This document shows, in pieces, positions 60,387-64,000 of a stretch of DNA of 64,000 nucleotides; position 1 is the first letter of the stretch; each line of letters opens with the position of its first letter. This DNA is from Herbidospora yilanensis (lineage in GTDB: Bacteria; Actinomycetota; Actinomycetes; Streptosporangiales; Streptosporangiaceae). Where the stretch lies: the NCBI RefSeq assembly GCF_001570565.1, contig NZ_BBXE01000015.1, positions 81,589-145,588 of the forward strand. The letters run 5' to 3'. The translations under genes were made by a program, and so were the position numbers. Below the pieces are notes generated by a model. That model was not told where the DNA came from and searched no databases. It saw nothing but the letters and a program-made list of their open reading frames with translations.

Positions 60387-60432
60387 GGTGTCCTCGGTAG
60401 GAATCGAATCTACGACACCAGGTTTAGGAAGC
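60387..60432 (-). other. 3' half of a tRNA-Arg(CCU) gene, probable attachment site
   Basis: Reading the reverse strand, the anticodon loop TTCCTAA (CCU) is followed by a variable region, a T-arm with TTCGATT loop (GTAGA/CCTAC, one mismatched pair), and the acceptor strand CGAGGAC, the discriminator A and CC. The expected 5' acceptor partner and D-arm are not found upstream, and the anticodon stem does not pair. This is how the leftover 3' tRNA end looks after an element integrates at a tRNA gene. The element would lie to the right, with the restored tRNA at its far end. Confidence 0.5.
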
Positions 60433-60626
60433 AGGCCGACATGCAGGCGGGGTGCTACCGCTGACCTGCGGATACGGCTCGGCCCCTCATGGGCGGACGC
60501 CTATGAGGGAAGACATGGGGAAATCGCACCTTCAGCCTGACGGTGATCTTTCCCGATGGCCGCGACACCACATGCGTTATGCAGCGATGTGCTTCTAGGG
60601 CTGCCGTTGGACGCATCCCGCTTCGT

Positions 60627-61136
60627 CTAGTCCATCCTTGGATATCTTCTATTGTGGGCTTCACGGCTGATCTCCTTGTAGAGGCCGTCCGTTTTTTGAT
60701 ACAAGTCCCACTTGGTTTGGTATTCGAGGCTGTTCTCTTGGCCCTGCTCTTCAAGTTCATCTAATTCGTCAAGCAGCCTCGAGCATTCCTGCTTCACCCT
60801 TGATGCTTCCATTTCGAGACTTTGTAAGTCGCGAATTTCTGAGGCTGCCTTGGCTAGATCCTCTAGTGTGACACCCTTTAATCCTGCAAGCTGTATCGCG
60901 TATGTCTCGCGTAGCTTTATTCCGATAGTTTCGTAGTCATGCAGGTCTCTTGGCTGTAAGGGCATGGCTGCCTGTATTGCAATATTCCAGGCGTAGTTTC
61001 GTATTTCGAGGACCTGTGCGGGTGTCGCTTTTTGCTTCAGTTGGCCGCGTTGCCTCACGGCTGCCCAGAAGCTTCGTTCTATGGCGTTCTCCCATTGGCG
61101 ATTTCTCATCCGCCTGAAGAACCCTGGAGATCCCAT
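60627..61136 (-). CDS. Coiled-coil protein of unknown function
   Basis: 169 residues. The N-terminal basic segment (GFFRRMRNRQWENAIER) is followed by helices and a long acidic coiled coil (~100-150; RVKQECSRLLDELDELEEQG). No known domain. ATG 61136 has GAGGG upstream; TTG 61148 is also in frame. AT-rich codons and position inside the presumed element suggest acquired DNA. It may act with the FtsK-like protein upstream on the same strand. Confidence 0.6.
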   Translation of the reverse strand: MGSPGFFRRMRNRQWENAIERSFWAAVRQRGQLKQKATPAQVLEIRNYAWNIAIQAAMPLQPRDLHDYETIGIKLRETYAIQLAGLKGVTLEDLAKAASEIRDLQSLEMEASRVKQECSRLLDELDELEEQGQENSLEYQTKWDLYQKTDGLYKEISREAHNRRYPRMD

Positions 61137-61470
61137 GTCTGCCCTCAACCTTCAGCTAGGTCTGAGGGATTCTATAGAGGTTAGTAGGGTCAATCGAAGA
61201 TCTAAGCCTTAACGGAGTGATTACGATCATCGGCATTTCGGAGACGATTGCACACCTTCAGGTAGCAGCAAATAGACAAGTCCCTCACTCGTCAGCGGAG
61301 GAAAGCCTGGTTGCTGCAGAGCCAGCCCGTGATCACGCAAATGATCTAGGGCAGGCGATCGAGCGTTAGCGAGGTGGTGTCGTGTGCGCTCTCCTGATTG
61401 GATCGCGTTGTGTTTGGATCGCTAGACGGTCAGGTTGGCGACGCTTCTCGTCGTAGTTGCAGAAGCCGCC
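61137..61470. other. Intergenic region inside the presumed element
   Basis: 334 bases between the coiled-coil and FtsK-like genes, both reverse strand. Low GC, no open frame with recognisable similarity, no clear hairpin. Probably holds the promoter of the coiled-coil gene. Confidence 0.45.
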
Positions 61471-64000
61471 CTAGCTTCCGTCGTAGGCCACTTGTAGTCG
61501 TATGGTGCCTTTAGCCGTGTGCAGAAAAGCATCGCCGTGTCCGGCCAGAGCTTCGGCCCCGGTCTCGTCCAGGATGATACGACTATCGGTCGCAGTTTTG
61601 ACCCGTAGGGCGAGCTGGGCGGGAAAATTGGAGCGGATTGTCGTCGAGATGACGTCGGCGCTCGGGCGCTGCGTGGCTGCGATGACGTGGATGCCCGCGG
61701 CGCGTGCTTTCTGCGTGAGGCGCTTGAGGAGCGCCTCAATCTGCTTCTTCTCTTCGGGGTCGCTCGTGAGGTCGGCGTACTCGTCCAGGACGACGACTAT
61801 CCATGGCTTTCGGTCTACTCTGTCGACCTTGGAGTTGTACTCGACGAGCTTGCGTGCGCGGATCTCCTTCATGTCCTTATAGCGTTTCTCCATCTCTCCA
61901 ACGGTTTCCTCAAGTATCTCGATCGCATCGGCGGCATCCATGCCGATCATGCCATCAAGGTGAGGGTCGTCCTCGAAGTCCACGAGCTCGGTGCCTTTGG
62001 GATCAACGAGACGGAGTCGCAGGGCACTCCTGTCGTACCGGATCAAGCCCTTGAGGATCGTGTCCAGGGCTACGGATTTTCCTGATCCGGTGGTGCCGGC
62101 CACCAGCAAGTGCGGTGAGTCCGCGGACGAGAGGTCAATGGTGACCGGGTTGCCTTCGATGTCGGCGCCCAGCGGGGTGATGAGGCTCTCGGAATCAATG
62201 GGGACTTGCTGCCACAGCGCTTTTGCGCTGACTCCGTACATTTCGTCGTCGATCTTGGGGATTTCGAAAAGTACGGAGCCGCGATCGCTGCGGGTCCGGA
62301 TGCTGAACCCGGAGGGCAGCTCGAGAGCCAGGAAGATCTCGTCTCGCCGGTTGGTCAGTTTGTCGACGGTGACCCCAGGATTCGGGATGAAGCGGAAGAT
62401 GTAAAAGCCGGGCCCTTCCTGCCACCGACCGACCTCCGGGGAGATGACCGTGACCTTGTGACGGGCGAAGACGTCAAGGACCTTGTTGTATCGGAGCCGC
62501 AGCTCCTCCTCGGAGAGCCCACCGTGATGAGCTTTCGAAGAGATCAAATCCGCCTCTGTGGCAGAGTGGCGCGCAACTACTACTCTCGGCGAGGTCCTTG
62601 GAGCAACCGTTTCGCCAACCTCGGCAGATGCCGTCGGTTCTCCGGGCGTTGGCATTTCTTCTGAGGTGGTCAGAGCGGCGGAGCCAGAGACCTGCACGAT
62701 CCTACTGGGGCCCCTAAAGGAAACAAGGGGGTCTGCATTGACAGGGTCTTGATTTGCTCGCAGAGCGCCGATGAGGTTCAGCAGCTCGTGTTTGTTCAGC
62801 CTCACCAGGATGTGCTTGCCGAGGCTTCCAACCATGGGAGCCGGCTGGTCGTCCTCGGCTGAGATAGCCACGGCAACGCCAGTGACCTGGCCGAGTCGGA
62901 CATGCTCGGAGCGGAGGGCGTCAAGGACCTTCGCCTCAATCCGACGGTGCTCGTCGTTGCCGATCACGGTGCGAGCCGGTAGATCGGCACTCTTCAGGAC
63001 GTTTCCACTGGTCTGAGCAATCGCGGCGGCAAGCTCGTCCAGCCAGAAGGGCCGGTCGTGGCGAACCTCGCCGTCCGAGCGAAAGGCATCCTGGCACAGG
63101 TCAGTGGTGCGGTTAAGTTGTTCCTCGGCCGACCCGACGTCGAAGGTCTGGCGGAACTTGGACTCGGCGACCAGGATATCCAGGCGAACCGTGCCGTCAT
63201 CCTGAACGGTCAGCACGAAGCGGCCCAGATCGGCACGAGTCTTGTGTCCCCGGCCGAACCAGCGGTGGTGCTCATCGAAGCTGATCCATGTGACCAGACT
63301 CGTGCCCTGCTGAGGGACGGGGAACTGCTGATCAATGACGAATCGGGTGGCGACCAGGCCGACGACTTCGTTGACCGTGGTGCCGATGCCGAGTGAGCGC
63401 AGCACAGCGCCAGGGGCCACATTGCGGCCTACCTCGTAGATCCGCTTAGCCGTACTCTCGGAGTCCTTCGGAGAAACGACGCCGATCTGCTCCAGCCGAC
63501 GCCGCAGTCGTTGGACGACGAACTGCTGGCCGGTCTGTGAGCTGACGATAAGGGTGTAGGACTCGTTCTTGCCGACGCTTGGCTTGACGAGGATGACGTC
63601 CGGGCGGTTACGCAGAGCATCGATCTGCTCGCGTCCGATGAAGCTGTCGAGGGTGACGACCCAGTGGGCCACGCGATGCAGGGTGGTGAACAAGTCTTGG
63701 TGCTGGTCGAACTGCACCTGCATCTCGAAGTAGTCGATGCCGTCGACGCTCTCTCTTGAGACCGGGGAACGGCGGTCGTAGCGAACGCACAGGGTAGACC
63801 AGGACTCAAGTGTCTCGTCGGAGGTCTCGGGTAAAAGCGCCCTTACGACGTTCTCGCTAGTTTGCGCCAAATTGTGAGAGGCCGGGTGCTTCCAGGAGTT
63901 GAAGGAGCCCGATAAGGATTCCTTCTTGGTGCTCTCCTTAATACTGGTCTGGGTGCCGAACAGCGCCGGGGCCAGGGCGAGATCAATGGTGTCTTCCAAC
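61471..64000 (-). CDS. Large FtsK/SpoIIIE-HerA-like ATPase with nuclease-like N-terminal region (partial)
   Basis: At least 842 residues, truncated at the right edge. The C-terminal ~250 residues are a FtsK/SpoIIIE motor: Walker A GTTGSGKSVALD, RLRLVDPKGTELVDFEDDPH, Walker B VVVLDEYADLTSD, and HVIAATQRPSADVISTTIR. Just before it is an FtsK-type alpha/beta module (NPGVTVDKLTNRRDEIFLAL). About 300 residues from the visible N-terminal end is the block RLDILVAESKFRQTF, a D-x4-ExK arrangement like PD-(D/E)xK nucleases. This layout suggests a DNA-processing or defence ATPase (DptH-like, inference) rather than chromosome-segregation FtsK, which has membrane helices and a gamma domain. Confidence 0.8.
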   Translation of the reverse strand, partial: LEDTIDLALAPALFGTQTSIKESTKKESLSGSFNSWKHPASHNLAQTSENVVRALLPETSDETLESWSTLCVRYDRRSPVSRESVDGIDYFEMQVQFDQHQDLFTTLHRVAHWVVTLDSFIGREQIDALRNRPDVILVKPSVGKNESYTLIVSSQTGQQFVVQRLRRRLEQIGVVSPKDSESTAKRIYEVGRNVAPGAVLRSLGIGTTVNEVVGLVATRFVIDQQFPVPQQGTSLVTWISFDEHHRWFGRGHKTRADLGRFVLTVQDDGTVRLDILVAESKFRQTFDVGSAEEQLNRTTDLCQDAFRSDGEVRHDRPFWLDELAAAIAQTSGNVLKSADLPARTVIGNDEHRRIEAKVLDALRSEHVRLGQVTGVAVAISAEDDQPAPMVGSLGKHILVRLNKHELLNLIGALRANQDPVNADPLVSFRGPSRIVQVSGSAALTTSEEMPTPGEPTASAEVGETVAPRTSPRVVVARHSATEADLISSKAHHGGLSEEELRLRYNKVLDVFARHKVTVISPEVGRWQEGPGFYIFRFIPNPGVTVDKLTNRRDEIFLALELPSGFSIRTRSDRGSVLFEIPKIDDEMYGVSAKALWQQVPIDSESLITPLGADIEGNPVTIDLSSADSPHLLVAGTTGSGKSVALDTILKGLIRYDRSALRLRLVDPKGTELVDFEDDPHLDGMIGMDAADAIEILEETVGEMEKRYKDMKEIRARKLVEYNSKVDRVDRKPWIVVVLDEYADLTSDPEEKKQIEALLKRLTQKARAAGIHVIAATQRPSADVISTTIRSNFPAQLALRVKTATDSRIILDETGAEALAGHGDAFLHTAKGTIRLQVAYDGS

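Larger units (their letters stand above)
60089..60626. other. Boundary region between host DNA and a likely integrated element
   Basis: No credible gene. It holds two hairpins (60263-60296 and 60309-60329) and the 3' part of a tRNA gene on the reverse strand (60387-60432). GC falls sharply to the right of the tRNA part. Short open frames lack family similarity. Confidence 0.55.
60387..64000. mobile_element. Left end of a putative integrated element or defence island
   Basis: From the tRNA 3' fragment to the window edge. GC and codon use are clearly lower than in the SARP gene to the left. Contents are a coiled-coil protein of unknown function and a large FtsK/HerA-like ATPase gene running off the edge; no integrase is visible in this part. 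The orientation of the tRNA fragment places the element on this side. Confidence 0.45.

Noticed and set aside
60380-60470. Complete functional tRNA gene
   Set aside because: The 5' acceptor strand, D-arm and a pairing anticodon stem could not be found; only the 3' half fits.
1-64000. CRISPR array, insertion sequence, integrase or rRNA
   Set aside because: No regularly spaced repeats, no transposase or recombinase motifs and no rRNA-like stretches were recognised on either strand by reading.

Overview
The window is high-GC DNA with dense genes, GTG starts and many short or overlapping gene junctions, typical of a filamentous actinomycete. The CvnABCD conservon, the classical Men pathway, an AfsR/SARP-type regulator, a SigE-family sigma factor and SAV_915/DUF6223-type proteins suggest Streptosporangiales or a close relative. 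This placement is inferred from gene content only; there is no rRNA in the window.

Layout, left to right. 0-4.2 kb: edge-truncated secreted SGNH hydrolase, ketopantoate reductase, a 30-residue membrane peptide, and a membrane-anchored GH5-like protein that appears to lack both catalytic glutamates. 4.6-8.2 kb: a translationally coupled terpenoid cassette (P450, class I cyclase, class II DxDTT cyclase). 8.3-11.9 kb: a cvnABCD conservon. 12-16.5 kb: menaquinone genes menD, menB, menF and a methyltransferase, convergent with cvnD across a tandem duplication. 16.6-19.9 kb: a probable five-gene redox operon (SDR, PEP-mutase-like, YedY-like molybdoenzyme, FAD/NAD reductase, zinc-ribbon protein). 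20-24.6 kb: TSUP exporter, PepSY protein, a membrane protein and a DUF3800 protein. 24.7-30.8 kb: an NmrA relic, then siderophore uptake (SIP, fused FecCD permease broken by one frameshift, binding lipoprotein, ATPase) behind an excellent IdeR/DtxR iron box, and a FhuF-like reductase. 30.9-39.7 kb: secreted and housekeeping genes, including a collagen-like surface protein, lysA and a SigE-family sigma factor.

39.8-42.4 kb holds a small secreted-peptide system. Two tandemly duplicated 43-residue double-glycine precursors, with Tyr/Asp/Trp-rich cores and one terminator each, follow a C39-peptidase ABC transporter. No modifying enzyme is adjacent. 42.5-53.3 kb: DJ-1/PfpI protein, ThuA-ricin secreted protein, 5'-nucleotidase, MarR/NmrA divergent pair, a two-component system, a DHFR-like/AraC convergent pair and an ABM-globin chimera.

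53.6-56.2 kb carries a two-gene membrane system I cannot assign to a known family: a TerB-like/coiled-coil/hydrophobic-hairpin protein and an overlapping polytopic partner. A secreted small protein and a 1038-residue SARP-type regulator follow. At 60.39-60.43 kb lies what looks like the 3' half of a tRNA-Arg(CCU) gene. Beyond it the DNA becomes less GC-rich and holds a coiled-coil protein and the C-terminal part of a large FtsK/HerA-like ATPase. I read this as the left boundary of an integrated element whose remainder, and a restored tRNA, should lie to the right of the window.

A recurrent theme is tight 3' convergence. Two convergent pairs overlap now, by 25 and 19 nt. Two others look like former overlaps separated by short tandem duplications of 89 bp and 12 bp.
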